Shown here one piece after another: positions 8,954 to 18,098 of a DNA stretch of 64,000 nucleotides. The DNA comes from Phocaeicola faecicola (GTDB lineage Bacteria > Bacteroidota > Bacteroidia > Bacteroidales > Bacteroidaceae). A program made the position numbers and the translations under genes. The DNA lies in the NCBI RefSeq assembly GCF_013618865.1, contig NZ_JABSOE010000015.1, positions 1 to 64,000 of the forward strand, written 5' to 3'. Numbering within the stretch: position 1 is the stretch's first letter; each line of letters begins with the position of its first letter. The notes below the pieces were generated by a model. That model made no database searches, was not told the origin of the DNA, and worked only from the letters and a program-made list of their open reading frames with translations.

Positions 8954-11872
8954 TCATTCGATAAAGAGAACTTCTATCGGGATACTTTCCGCTTTTGTTT
9001 TTCCAGGAAGAGTCCATTCCCAACTTAAATGTTCTCCTTCGTAATCTTCAAAATAAAGCAATCGATAAGTGTGAAATCCTTTTTTCAATGCAATCCGTCC
9101 CGTGGCAGTTATGGCGGCATGAGAACCATCATTGTCTACTACTTTTTGTCCGTCAATGTAAAGTACACTACCATCATCCGATTTTGTTCCAAAAGTGTAT
9201 ACTCCATCTTCCGGTATCTTGATGACTCCTTCAAAGATATATCCAAAATGGTCTTCTTGGCGAGCTTGTCTGATGGAAGGTTCAGTCATGATTCCTTTTT
9301 CTATTAGCTTGCCTTTCGGCAAATCTTCTACTTTTTGGAAGTATCCTTCGAAGTATGTATATGTGGTACCTTGTAGCTTGCCTTCCGCATTTACGGAGGG
9401 AAGTAATTCTGCTTTTGTGGCATGGATTGTCAAGGTTTGACTTGGGGTATAACCTTCTTTGAAACCTCTAGCTTTCAGAAGGGTTGTCTTATCAAGTTGA
9501 ATCGGGCGATTATACACTGGAGATGATATTGTTGGTTCGCTTCCGTCCAATGTATAATGTATAGTGCTTTCTTCAGTTGTTGTAGCCAGTTGTACGTTAA
9601 TTGAATTGAGGAATAAATTTAAATCCTTATCCACGTAAGGAACAGATACAACTTTACTTTGAGTAAATGAGTAAGGAAAACTTTCTGGCTGAGTTCCACG
9701 ATTATAATCGGGCTGGTCAGTCAGTGTATACAATAATTCTCCTCCTTGCATTAGTACTTCGTAAGAGATATAATTTTTATCAATTACCTGACCATTAAAT
9801 GTAACTTTCTCAATGTATTTATTGCGTGAAGGATTGTTAGCTTTGATTGTTAATGTGTTTCCATTGCTCAATTTTAGCTGTACAGTGTCAAAAAGAGGCG
9901 TTGTCAAACAAAATTCATTACTGCCCGGACATACTGGATAAAATCCCAGTGATGACAATATATACCATGCAGACATTTGACCACAGTCTTCATTTCCGAT
10001 TATACCTTCTGGCGTAGGACTGTACATTTCATCTAACAATTTGCGTGTCATCTCTTGAGTTTTCCAGGGTTGTCCGACAAAATTATATAGATAAGCCATG
10101 TGATGACTTGGTTCATTGCCATGCACATATTGTCCAATTAGCCCAGTAATATCCGATAGATGTCCATCAATGTTAGAAGTTACGGTATATAGAGAATCTA
10201 AACAAGCCGTAAATTCCTTTTTTCCACCAAACAGTTGGATTAAACCATTTACATCATGTGGGACAAAAAAACGGTATTGCCATGCAGTGGCCTCTGTATA
10301 GTCTCGTCCCACTTCAAATGGATTAAATACAGACTCCCAGTTGCCATCCATTCTTTTACCACGGAAGAATTTTGTATTCCCATCGAATACATTTACGTAA
10401 TTCTGTGAACGACGGATATAAGTTTCATAAATATCTTGTTTACCCATGGCTTTAGCCATTTGTGCAATGGCCCAATCATCATAGGCAAATTCTAGCAGGC
10501 AGGAGATAGATTCCTTTTTGATATTTGAAGGTATAAATCCGTATTTGATATAATAGTCTGATCCCTTTTTATTTTTTTCTGACGATACAATCATTGCTTT
10601 CAATGCTTTTTCTGCGTCAAATCCGCGAATACCTTTCATATATGCATCTGCAATGACTGATACAGCATGATAACCGATCATGGTACCAGTTTCACCGGAT
10701 GCAAGTGGCCACATGGGTAATTCTCCGGATGCATCATACATTTCAAGCATTGAATGGATCATATTGTTGACCAAAGAAGTATCTATCAATGTCATCAATG
10801 GATTCCAAGCTCTAAATGTATCCCATAAAGAAAGAGTGGAATACATTTTTTTTTCAGAAGGTAGCGAGGCAATTTTCATGTCGTGCCGTCTATATTGTCC
10901 ATTAATATCACTTGTTATATTAGGTACAACCAGCGCATGATACCAAGCTGTATAGAAATTGGTACGTTCTGCATCTGTTCCACCTTCAATTTTAATTTGG
11001 CTCAATTTATTCTCCCAAATTTCCGAAGACTGCCGACGTACTGTCTCAAAGTTAAAGCCTTCAATATCGTGTTTTAAATTCATACGTGCATTTTCAATAC
11101 TGACATTTGATAGACCGACTTTAGCTATTATTTGTCTGCTTTTCTGAAATCCAAGTAGTGCCTGTATTTGTTGACCTGACAAAGCTTTTTTGTTTTTTGA
11201 TGGTTTCCCATTATTGAACAGTTGAAGCGTTGCAATGGGAGCATCAAATTGCACGACAAAATATACATACTGGTTATCTACCCATCCTCGTGTACGACGC
11301 ATTCCTGTAATTTCATTCTTTTGGGTCTGTACCAGTTCTGCTTCATAAATAAATTCATCTGTCAAAAGATGTGCTAAATCAATAACTACATATGCATTCT
11401 TTCCATTGGGATAAGTATAGCGATGCATTCCTGCGTAAGTAGTTGCTGTTAATTCAGCGAAAATGTTTTCCTCTTCCAGTTTTACGGAATAATATCCAGG
11501 AGTTGCTTTTTCTGAAGAATGTAAAAATCTTGCAGGAGTATATAGTGGTTTCCCTTCTTCAAATGATGAGATTGTAGGTCTGAATAATATGTCTCCTAAA
11601 TCAATACATCCTGTACCACTAAGATGTGTGTGTGAAAATCCTAATAATGTGGAGTCTGAATAATGATAGCCTGAGCAGGCATCCCAGTCTCCTGTGCGTG
11701 TATCAGGGCTTAACTGTACAGCTCCGAAAGGAACGGTTGCTCCTGGATAAGTGTGTCCATGAAAGCCTGTGCCAATAAAAGGATTTACGTAGTCGGTTAT
11801 CTTCTGGGTATCATTGTCAGCCCATAGGTTCAGTGAAGAAAGACAAGCAAGGAATAACAAAGTTTTTTTCAT
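8954..11872 (-). CDS. GH92 alpha-mannosidase with chitobiase-C-like and PA14 domains
   Basis: 972 residues, exported (signal peptide about 1-18). Residues about 25-720 form a GH92 enzyme, a calcium-dependent exo-alpha-mannosidase, usually alpha-1,2 and sometimes other linkages. Family segments include NPFIGTGFHGHTYPGA near the start, GFSHTHLSGTGC, SGETGTMIGYHAVSVIADA near 390 and GNEDCGQMSAWYILSSLGFYP near 625. Two extra modules follow: a chitobiase/hexosaminidase C-terminal-like beta domain (about 750-815, DGSEP motif) and a PA14 domain (about 830-972, with SDDGS.LYIDG..VVDNDGSH). The PA14 module closely resembles that of the phosphoesterase at 18099-19544. It is the first enzyme after SusC1/SusD1, with a hairpin in the 114-bp gap. 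GH92 is clear; the linkage is not. Confidence 0.94.
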   Translation of the reverse strand: MKKTLLFLACLSSLNLWADNDTQKITDYVNPFIGTGFHGHTYPGATVPFGAVQLSPDTRTGDWDACSGYHYSDSTLLGFSHTHLSGTGCIDLGDILFRPTISSFEEGKPLYTPARFLHSSEKATPGYYSVKLEEENIFAELTATTYAGMHRYTYPNGKNAYVVIDLAHLLTDEFIYEAELVQTQKNEITGMRRTRGWVDNQYVYFVVQFDAPIATLQLFNNGKPSKNKKALSGQQIQALLGFQKSRQIIAKVGLSNVSIENARMNLKHDIEGFNFETVRRQSSEIWENKLSQIKIEGGTDAERTNFYTAWYHALVVPNITSDINGQYRRHDMKIASLPSEKKMYSTLSLWDTFRAWNPLMTLIDTSLVNNMIHSMLEMYDASGELPMWPLASGETGTMIGYHAVSVIADAYMKGIRGFDAEKALKAMIVSSEKNKKGSDYYIKYGFIPSNIKKESISCLLEFAYDDWAIAQMAKAMGKQDIYETYIRRSQNYVNVFDGNTKFFRGKRMDGNWESVFNPFEVGRDYTEATAWQYRFFVPHDVNGLIQLFGGKKEFTACLDSLYTVTSNIDGHLSDITGLIGQYVHGNEPSHHMAYLYNFVGQPWKTQEMTRKLLDEMYSPTPEGIIGNEDCGQMSAWYILSSLGFYPVCPGSNEFCLTTPLFDTVQLKLSNGNTLTIKANNPSRNKYIEKVTFNGQVIDKNYISYEVLMQGGELLYTLTDQPDYNRGTQPESFPYSFTQSKVVSVPYVDKDLNLFLNSINVQLATTTEESTIHYTLDGSEPTISSPVYNRPIQLDKTTLLKARGFKEGYTPSQTLTIHATKAELLPSVNAEGKLQGTTYTYFEGYFQKVEDLPKGKLIEKGIMTEPSIRQARQEDHFGYIFEGVIKIPEDGVYTFGTKSDDGSVLYIDGQKVVDNDGSHAAITATGRIALKKGFHTYRLLYFEDYEGEHLSWEWTLPGKTKAESIPIEVLFIE

Positions 11873-11890
11873 AGGTGTATTTTCGATAGG

Positions 11891-11939
11891 AGAGGGAATA
11901 ACATTTCTATTCTATAAATAGTATGATGTTATCCCCTCT
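11891..11939 (-). other. Intercistronic hairpin between susD1 and GH92
   Basis: A 14-bp stem with one mismatch (AGAGGGAATAACAT and partner) and a 21-nt loop, in the 114-bp gap after susD1. No long T-run follows on the minus strand. It could be a processing or partial-termination site that lowers enzyme expression relative to SusCD. Confidence 0.55.
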
Positions 11940-11986
11940 TGCAATCTGTTTATAACAAATCTAATCTGTTTATTTAAATTTATCAA

Positions 11987-13540
11987 TTATTGTGCGGGAG
12001 TTCCGAAATCAGAATACCCCGGAGCTGGATTGTTAATTAATACTCCGTTGCTGTTTTCGATTTCGATTTGAGGCAGTGGTAAGTGAGCATCTTTAGCAGG
12101 ATCAAAAGTACGTCCTCCATATGGATCTTTTTCTTTGTCCGCATAAACCTGCTTTGCCAGTCCCCAACGCACTAAATCATAATGACGTTCGTCCTCATAT
12201 GCCAATTCACAACGACGTTCATTAACCAGATTCCAGAAATTGATGGATGTCATCTTTTTGCTTTCATCGTTGCCAAATGCTCTTACATGCACTTCATTAA
12301 AGTATTTCAATATATTTTCATCAGATGTTTGCTGATTGGGGTTTTTACCATTTAATCCTTTCTCAGCCATCAATGCTTCAGTATAGATCAATAATACATC
12401 GGCATAGCGTAACAGTGGTACATCAGCACCGCTTTCCCACTCCCATTGTCCTAGCTTTTTATAAGCATTTGAATATTTCACACACATCCATCCGGTAGTC
12501 ATATCACGAATATTTCCATTTTCCGGATTTGTACTTAAGGTAAACTCTTTGCCGATGTAGGTAACTTTGTCGCCATCACCAACCAATGTGGTTTTACGGC
12601 GCAAGTCGCCTTCTTCGAATGCATCTCTCAAACTTTGCGTTGGGGCAAAATAATACCATCCTTTTCCTCCTGTTAAGAAACCTGACATTGTTACGGTAGA
12701 AGTAATGGTTCCGTAATTTCGGGTTGGAAGATTAGTCAGGTTAAATAAAACTTCATTGGATTTTTCTCCATCTAAAGAAAACAGATGATCAAATCCGTTT
12801 CCTCCCGTTTGATCCAATTCATATTTGCCAGAATTAATTACTTCCCAGGCTGCAGCTTTAGCTTCAGGCATTTTGTTCCAGTGAGCATATACTTTTGCCA
12901 ATAAACCATAAGCTGCACCTAAATTGGGGCGTCCCCAATCTTCGTTGGAGCGTTCCCACAAAGGTGCTCCATCAATATCTTTATAATAGTCGATGGTTGC
13001 CAGCAGATATTTTTCAATATTCTTATAAGTCTGTTCTTTGGTCTCACGCGGTTTGTTGAAGTTTTGTGGGTCGTTCAAGTCATAAAAGGGTAGTCCGCCA
13101 AATCGTTTAGCAAGGTGGAAATAGGCATAGGCGCATAAAAAATTAGCTTCACCTAACATAATACGTTTTTTGGCTTCTGGCATATCGATATTGGGCACAT
13201 TGGCAAGCACATCATTGGCTCTGCGAATTACTTTATACATGATAACCCAGTTATCGCGCATTCCACCAGATGTATTGGAAACCTCGTTGAATCTCGCCAT
13301 ACGTTCAATTTCTGGTTTATCTCGGTTTACACGCATATCATCGCTCAACGGACCAGCCCACCATTGTCCTCGTCCATATCCTTCTTCTTCATAGAAAGGC
13401 TGGTATGCAGCATCCAGACCTTTTTGAGCATTTCCTTCAGATTCCCATAAACCTGCCAATCCATATGGCTCTCTGTCCTGCGAACAAGAAGCAATTAATG
13501 GCAGAAAACATGATAAATAAAAAATATTTCGTAGTTTCAT
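11987..13540 (-). CDS. SusD/RagB-type glycan-binding lipoprotein (SusD1)
   Basis: 517 residues. The signal peptide ends in a lipobox (LIASC, Cys19), so it is a surface lipoprotein that caps the SusC transporter and binds the imported glycan. N-terminal SusD-like segments include GLWESEGNAQKGLDAAYQPFY and RRANDVLANVP. The RagB C-terminal part holds LLRYADVLLIYTEALMAE and NERRCELAYEDERHYDLVRWG, then a typical end with LPLPQIEIENSNGVLINNP. Its start lies 10 bp after the susC1 stop, the standard arrangement. Substrate is not readable from sequence; the neighbouring GH92 and GH125 enzymes suggest a mannose-rich ligand. Confidence 0.95.
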   Translation of the reverse strand: MKLRNIFYLSCFLPLIASCSQDREPYGLAGLWESEGNAQKGLDAAYQPFYEEEGYGRGQWWAGPLSDDMRVNRDKPEIERMARFNEVSNTSGGMRDNWVIMYKVIRRANDVLANVPNIDMPEAKKRIMLGEANFLCAYAYFHLAKRFGGLPFYDLNDPQNFNKPRETKEQTYKNIEKYLLATIDYYKDIDGAPLWERSNEDWGRPNLGAAYGLLAKVYAHWNKMPEAKAAAWEVINSGKYELDQTGGNGFDHLFSLDGEKSNEVLFNLTNLPTRNYGTITSTVTMSGFLTGGKGWYYFAPTQSLRDAFEEGDLRRKTTLVGDGDKVTYIGKEFTLSTNPENGNIRDMTTGWMCVKYSNAYKKLGQWEWESGADVPLLRYADVLLIYTEALMAEKGLNGKNPNQQTSDENILKYFNEVHVRAFGNDESKKMTSINFWNLVNERRCELAYEDERHYDLVRWGLAKQVYADKEKDPYGGRTFDPAKDAHLPLPQIEIENSNGVLINNPAPGYSDFGTPAQ

Positions 13541-13550
13541 AATTTTATAT

Positions 13551-16500
13551 TTAGAAATTAATGTTTACACCCATAATAAATGATCTTGTTTGAGGAAACT
13601 GTCCGCGGTCGACAGCCAGTTCGGTAACTCCGTAGGCATCTGGGGTATCCGCATAAGTTTCACCCAATTCCGGGTCGTATCCCGAATATTTGGTAATTGT
13701 AAAGACATTTTGTGCCGTTACATAGAATCTGAGTTTTTGCATACCCAGTTTTGTTGTTATAGATTTGGGTAAAGTATATCCTAAAGTTATATTCTTAAGT
13801 TTTAGGTAATTTCCGTTCTCTACATATAAATCAGACATTTGTGCATTACCATTTGGATCTTCGAAAGTAACTCGTGGAAGATTACCATTAGGATTATTGA
13901 TCGGATGGTAACGGTCTAAGATTTCCCCAAATTGGTTATATGATCTGCGTGCGAACATACCTTCACGGTTGATTGCCTTGAAAATATCATATCCGGCTAC
14001 GCCTTGGAAGAACAAGGATAAATCGAACCCTTTATATGAACCATCAAAGCCAAATCCGTATGTGAAATCAGGAAAACCATCTCCGATATTTGTCTTATCA
14101 TTGTCATCAATTACATTATCTCCATTAAGATCCACAAACTTTACGTCACCAATTTGAGCGTTTTTATTATATTTTGTATTATAAGCATCTACAGAAGCCT
14201 TGTCTTTAAAGATGCCATCAGTTTTATATCCGTAAAAGTGTGCCATAGGCTCTCCAACTACCGTACGCGTAATATTGCTGCCTCCATAGCTTCCTCCAAA
14301 GATGGCTTCGCTTCCGTTGCCTAGTGAAGTTACTTCATTCTTTATAGTACTGAAGTTACCGTATACATTATAAGTAAATCCATTCTTTTCACCATTCCAT
14401 GAAGCACTGAACTCGAAACCACTGTTACGTACTTTTCCTGCATTTACCCAAGGTTCGCTATCCACACCAGAAATAGCTGTTATTGGCACTTGCAGCAATA
14501 CGTCAGAGGTATTCTTTTGGAAATAATCTGCAGTAATATCCAAATGGTTGAATAGAGTCAGGTCAATTCCCACATTGGCCTGTGTGGTTACTTCCCATTT
14601 AATATCCTTGTTGGCGATAGATGCTTCGTAGCGTCCTCCGGTATATTTTTCATCTTTTCCAAAGACTACGTAGTAACCGTCGTCATCTTGAGTATTTACT
14701 ACTTTTGAATAAGTGGGATAATAGTCAAAGATGTTTTGATTACCCAACTGTCCCCAACTGGCACGTAATTTCAGGTTTTGTATAGTTTCTTTCGCATCTT
14801 CAAAGAATGCTTCTTCAGATATTCTCCAAGCACCTGATACTGAAGGGAAGTATCCCCAACGATTCTGCTTTGCGAATTTAGAGGAACCGTCGGCACGGAA
14901 ACTTGCTGATAATAAATAACGATCAGAGAAAGAATAATCCAGACGCATGAAACCAGACATTAGTGCCCACTCTTTACGGCCACTTAACAACCAGGCAACA
15001 GTAGATGCACATTCCAAAAAGCGTTGAGACTCATCGTCTGAGGTGAATCCAGTACCTCGGGCATTCAGGAAGTTCATACGGTAATCTTCATATGACCATC
15101 CTCCCATAAGCATTAATTTATGTTTTCCCCATGTACCGTCGTACTTTAAAGTTGTAGTATTCATCCAGCGCGTACTCTGCCAGTCTTGCTGAGTTAATTC
15201 TGCTACTGTATTAGGTCGACCTTGCTCAGGAACGATGCCGTTATATTCTTTTTCTTGCCATTGTGACCAGTCATACCCGAAATCTGTTTTCAGCGTCAAA
15301 CCTTTTACGATTTCCCACTGTGCGTATACATTTCCAAAAATACGGTCTCGGGTTATCTTTTTGTCTGCTCTATCGAGTACAGATACCGGATTGCGCATGT
15401 CAGTACCTAATTCTCCACTACCACTGTATCCACCATCTTCCGTATATACAGGGACTGAAGGGTCAAATACTAAAGCTCCGGAAATAGCACCTCCTGCACC
15501 ATATGTGGGTACAATACTCTGTACTGAATGAGTAATCATTAAATTTTCTCCAAACTTAAAGTTTTTGGTGATGTCCATTTCTGTATTGACACGGAAGTTG
15601 ACACGATCGAATCCTGAGTTTTTCAATATACCGTTCTGGTCCAGATATCCCAAGGCCACATTATAGCGTGCTCTTTCTGATCCACCAGAAAGACCTAAAT
15701 CATAATTTCCTGTATATCCTGTTGAGTAAATTTCATCTTGCCAATCGGTACGAGTTACAGATCCTATGGGGGAAGTATAATATTCAGGAACTTCCAGACC
15801 GTCGTTTTGATAGGCTTCGGTATGAATTAAATTACGTCCGGCTGCATCTAGCAGATTGATTTTTTTAGTAGCTGTATTGAAGCCGTGGTGAGTATTGAAG
15901 GTTACATTTATTTTTTCTGATTTTTTACCTTTTTTAGTTTGGATAATGACAACTCCATTGGCAGCACGAGAGCCATAGATGGCAGCAGATGCTGCATCTT
16001 TTAATACATCAATACGTTCGATGTCACTGGGATTTACATCATTCATATTATCGGCTGGCATGCCGTCAATTACGTAAAGAGGGTCATTGTTTCCAATGGT
16101 TCCTAAGCCACGAACACGAATTGATGCAGAGGCTCCTGGGGCACCACTTGTCTGATAAACGGTTACGCCTGACATTTTTCCTTGTAAGGCATGGTTGATA
16201 CCGGTTACTGCCATGTCACCTACTTCATCCATTTTTACTGAAGCGACTGCTCCAGAAAGGTCTGCTTTTTTCTGTGTGGTATAACCAACAACTACTACCT
16301 CATCTAATGTTTTGTTATCTTCTTTTAAAACGATATTAAAAGAGGTCTTATTACCTACTTTAATGTTTTGAGTGGCATATCCAATATAAGAGACAACTAA
16401 GATATCATTGGGGGAAACGTCCAATGTAAATTTACCGTCAATGTCTGTAATTGTTCCGGTTGTTGAACCTTTTATTTGGATGCTGGCTCCAATTACAGGA

Positions 16501-16874
16501 ACTCCAGAATTATCTATTACAGTTCCACTTGCTTTTTTAACTGGCGCATTGGCTGTGATGCCAGAGGCTGGTTTTGAAAAAAGCACAATGTTTTTCCCCT
16601 CGATTTCATAGCCGATGGTAGTGTTTTCAAATAAAGAACTTAATGCTGCACCAAGCGACTGTTCCTTAATATTTACAGAGACGGGGTGGTTTAAGTTAAT
16701 TGCATTTTCGTCATATGCAAAGAACAAGTCGGTCTGGTTTTCTATCTGTGACAAAACCGAACTTAATGAGACTTTGTCCCCTTGAAGTGTGATTGGCATT
16801 CCCTGCATTGAAGCTGAAAGGCTCAATCCAATAGAAGCTGCACCTAATAAACTAAAAAATCTTTTTTTCATCAT
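13551..16874 (-). CDS. SusC/RagA-type TonB-dependent transporter with STN domain (SusC1)
   Basis: 1107 residues. Signal peptide (about 1-25), then an STN domain (about 27-102), a CarboxypepD_reg-like beta domain (about 115-200, VIGASIQIKGSTTGTITD), the DEVVVVGY TonB-box-like segment, a plug with the SusC signature (LYVIDGMP, DVLKDAASAAIYGSRAANGV) and an outer-membrane beta-barrel ending in aromatic F (MGVNINF). The STN domain is the part that contacts a FecR-type anti-sigma factor in the periplasm, and a fecR gene lies 179 bp upstream. It should therefore act both as importer and as sensor for the ECF sigma factor of the locus. The start gives MMKKRFFSLL; the second Met is equally plausible. 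Confidence 0.96.
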   Translation of the reverse strand: MMKKRFFSLLGAASIGLSLSASMQGMPITLQGDKVSLSSVLSQIENQTDLFFAYDENAINLNHPVSVNIKEQSLGAALSSLFENTTIGYEIEGKNIVLFSKPASGITANAPVKKASGTVIDNSGVPVIGASIQIKGSTTGTITDIDGKFTLDVSPNDILVVSYIGYATQNIKVGNKTSFNIVLKEDNKTLDEVVVVGYTTQKKADLSGAVASVKMDEVGDMAVTGINHALQGKMSGVTVYQTSGAPGASASIRVRGLGTIGNNDPLYVIDGMPADNMNDVNPSDIERIDVLKDAASAAIYGSRAANGVVIIQTKKGKKSEKINVTFNTHHGFNTATKKINLLDAAGRNLIHTEAYQNDGLEVPEYYTSPIGSVTRTDWQDEIYSTGYTGNYDLGLSGGSERARYNVALGYLDQNGILKNSGFDRVNFRVNTEMDITKNFKFGENLMITHSVQSIVPTYGAGGAISGALVFDPSVPVYTEDGGYSGSGELGTDMRNPVSVLDRADKKITRDRIFGNVYAQWEIVKGLTLKTDFGYDWSQWQEKEYNGIVPEQGRPNTVAELTQQDWQSTRWMNTTTLKYDGTWGKHKLMLMGGWSYEDYRMNFLNARGTGFTSDDESQRFLECASTVAWLLSGRKEWALMSGFMRLDYSFSDRYLLSASFRADGSSKFAKQNRWGYFPSVSGAWRISEEAFFEDAKETIQNLKLRASWGQLGNQNIFDYYPTYSKVVNTQDDDGYYVVFGKDEKYTGGRYEASIANKDIKWEVTTQANVGIDLTLFNHLDITADYFQKNTSDVLLQVPITAISGVDSEPWVNAGKVRNSGFEFSASWNGEKNGFTYNVYGNFSTIKNEVTSLGNGSEAIFGGSYGGSNITRTVVGEPMAHFYGYKTDGIFKDKASVDAYNTKYNKNAQIGDVKFVDLNGDNVIDDNDKTNIGDGFPDFTYGFGFDGSYKGFDLSLFFQGVAGYDIFKAINREGMFARRSYNQFGEILDRYHPINNPNGNLPRVTFEDPNGNAQMSDLYVENGNYLKLKNITLGYTLPKSITTKLGMQKLRFYVTAQNVFTITKYSGYDPELGETYADTPDAYGVTELAVDRGQFPQTRSFIMGVNINF

Positions 16875-17053
16875 TACGTCACTCTAAGGTTAATTATTGA
16901 ATTCGTTTTTATAGAAATATATATACTTGTTTTTCGTTTTTTGTGGTACAAAGGTCTTATCTTTATTTTGCATAAATATTGCAAATAGATTATTTATAGT
17001 TTACAGTATTATAATTATAAAGGTATGGATGTGTGATTTTTTTTATGCGTAAA

Positions 17054-18013
17054 TTAAAGACTTACAGATATATGATTGTCTTTTTTATTCCATGTATATT
17101 GGAATTTGTTGGATTGTTGCAAAATTTTCAGGATATGTTCTAACCCGGAGTCTACATAGAATTTTGCTGTAATATAATATTGGCTAATCGTTGCATCTTT
17201 TATTGTTATTTCAACATTATAGTAATTTTCTAACTTTTTGAATATAGTTTCATATGATTCATTATTGAATGCCAGTATTCCATCAGTCCATTTAAATTGA
17301 TCTTTATCCTGTGTTTGATGTTTAGCCAAATATCCGTTACTTAACACAGCCTCTTCATTGGGATTCAGTTGTAGGAGTTTATGTTCTTCTTTATCATTAA
17401 TTTGTACGGATCCTTCAATAAGTGCAACTTCAAAGTTTCCCTCTTTTTGATAAGCATTTACGTTAAAAGTAGTTCCCAATACTTGTATATCGTATGTATT
17501 AGTCTCTACGATAAAGGGCCTGCTTTTGTCGTGAGCGACTTCAAAATAAGCTTCTCCATCAAGAAATACTCTCCTTTCCTTGCGAGTCCAGTCATTGTCA
17601 AATCGTAAGGTTGAGTTTGCATTTAGACATACTTTGGTTCCATCAGAGAGCGTTAAATCAAGACGTTGTTGTGCCGGAACTTGTATGCATTCTGCAAGAG
17701 GCATATGTTGTGATATCTGATATTGCAAAGTTTTCCATGCCAACATCCATCCTCCTGATAGGAGTATTAATACAGAGGCTGCAATTGTAGCAATTTTTTT
17801 CCATTGGAAGTGATAGAGTTTTTGAGAACTCTTTTCAGGCATTTCCAAATCCTGAAAAATAGAGTCCCACTCTAAAGATGCATTTAATATATGCTGCATT
17901 TCCAAAAGACGTTTTTCATTTTCTTTACTTGCATTAATCCATTGCATCACCATTTGAGTTTCTTTCATATTGGAAGTTCCTTGGATGAATCGGATCAATA
18001 TTTCTTCTTTCAT
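17054..18013 (-). CDS. FecR-family anti-sigma factor with DUF4974 domain
   Basis: 319 residues. The cytoplasmic N-terminus (about 1-70) should bind the ECF sigma factor, one membrane helix (about 73-92, IATIAASVLILLSGGWML) follows, then a periplasmic FecR domain (about 110-220, with LPDGTKVCLNANS-like LSDGTKVCLNANS and DGEAYFEVAHD) and a C-terminal DUF4974 domain (about 245-319), which receives the STN signal. It precedes susC1, as expected for a FecI/FecR/FecA-type cascade. Oddly, its sigma gene is 5 kb upstream, separated by GH20 and two phosphoesterase genes. Start follows a shared regulatory element by about 20-70 bp, so it may begin its own transcript. Confidence 0.94.
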   Translation of the reverse strand: MKEEILIRFIQGTSNMKETQMVMQWINASKENEKRLLEMQHILNASLEWDSIFQDLEMPEKSSQKLYHFQWKKIATIAASVLILLSGGWMLAWKTLQYQISQHMPLAECIQVPAQQRLDLTLSDGTKVCLNANSTLRFDNDWTRKERRVFLDGEAYFEVAHDKSRPFIVETNTYDIQVLGTTFNVNAYQKEGNFEVALIEGSVQINDKEEHKLLQLNPNEEAVLSNGYLAKHQTQDKDQFKWTDGILAFNNESYETIFKKLENYYNVEITIKDATISQYYITAKFYVDSGLEHILKILQQSNKFQYTWNKKDNHISVSL

Positions 18014-18029
18014 GTTATATTGTGTTTTT

Positions 18030-18081
18030 AGCTTTACATAAAGAATATTCCTTTTAGAGTAGTTTACCCTAAAAGGAATAT
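18030..18081 (-). promoter_or_regulatory. Shared PUL regulatory element, copy upstream of fecR (with hairpin)
   Basis: On the minus strand it contains TTTTAGGGTA, then AAGGAA 18 bp later (GGG to GG), then TTATGTAA 5-12 bases on. This spacing is repeated in the copies at 22915, 24541 and 32316. In this copy only, the two blocks form a perfect 13-bp hairpin (18045-18057 with 18069-18081). It may therefore be a terminator for the upstream gene, a promoter for fecR, or both. Confidence 0.5.
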
Positions 18082-18098
18082 GTCTTTTTTGCTAAATA

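Noticed and set aside
16875-17053. Copy of the shared PUL element upstream of susC1.
   Set aside because: No TAGGG or AAGGAA blocks in the right phase; the gap only shows a weak GACCTTTG box.
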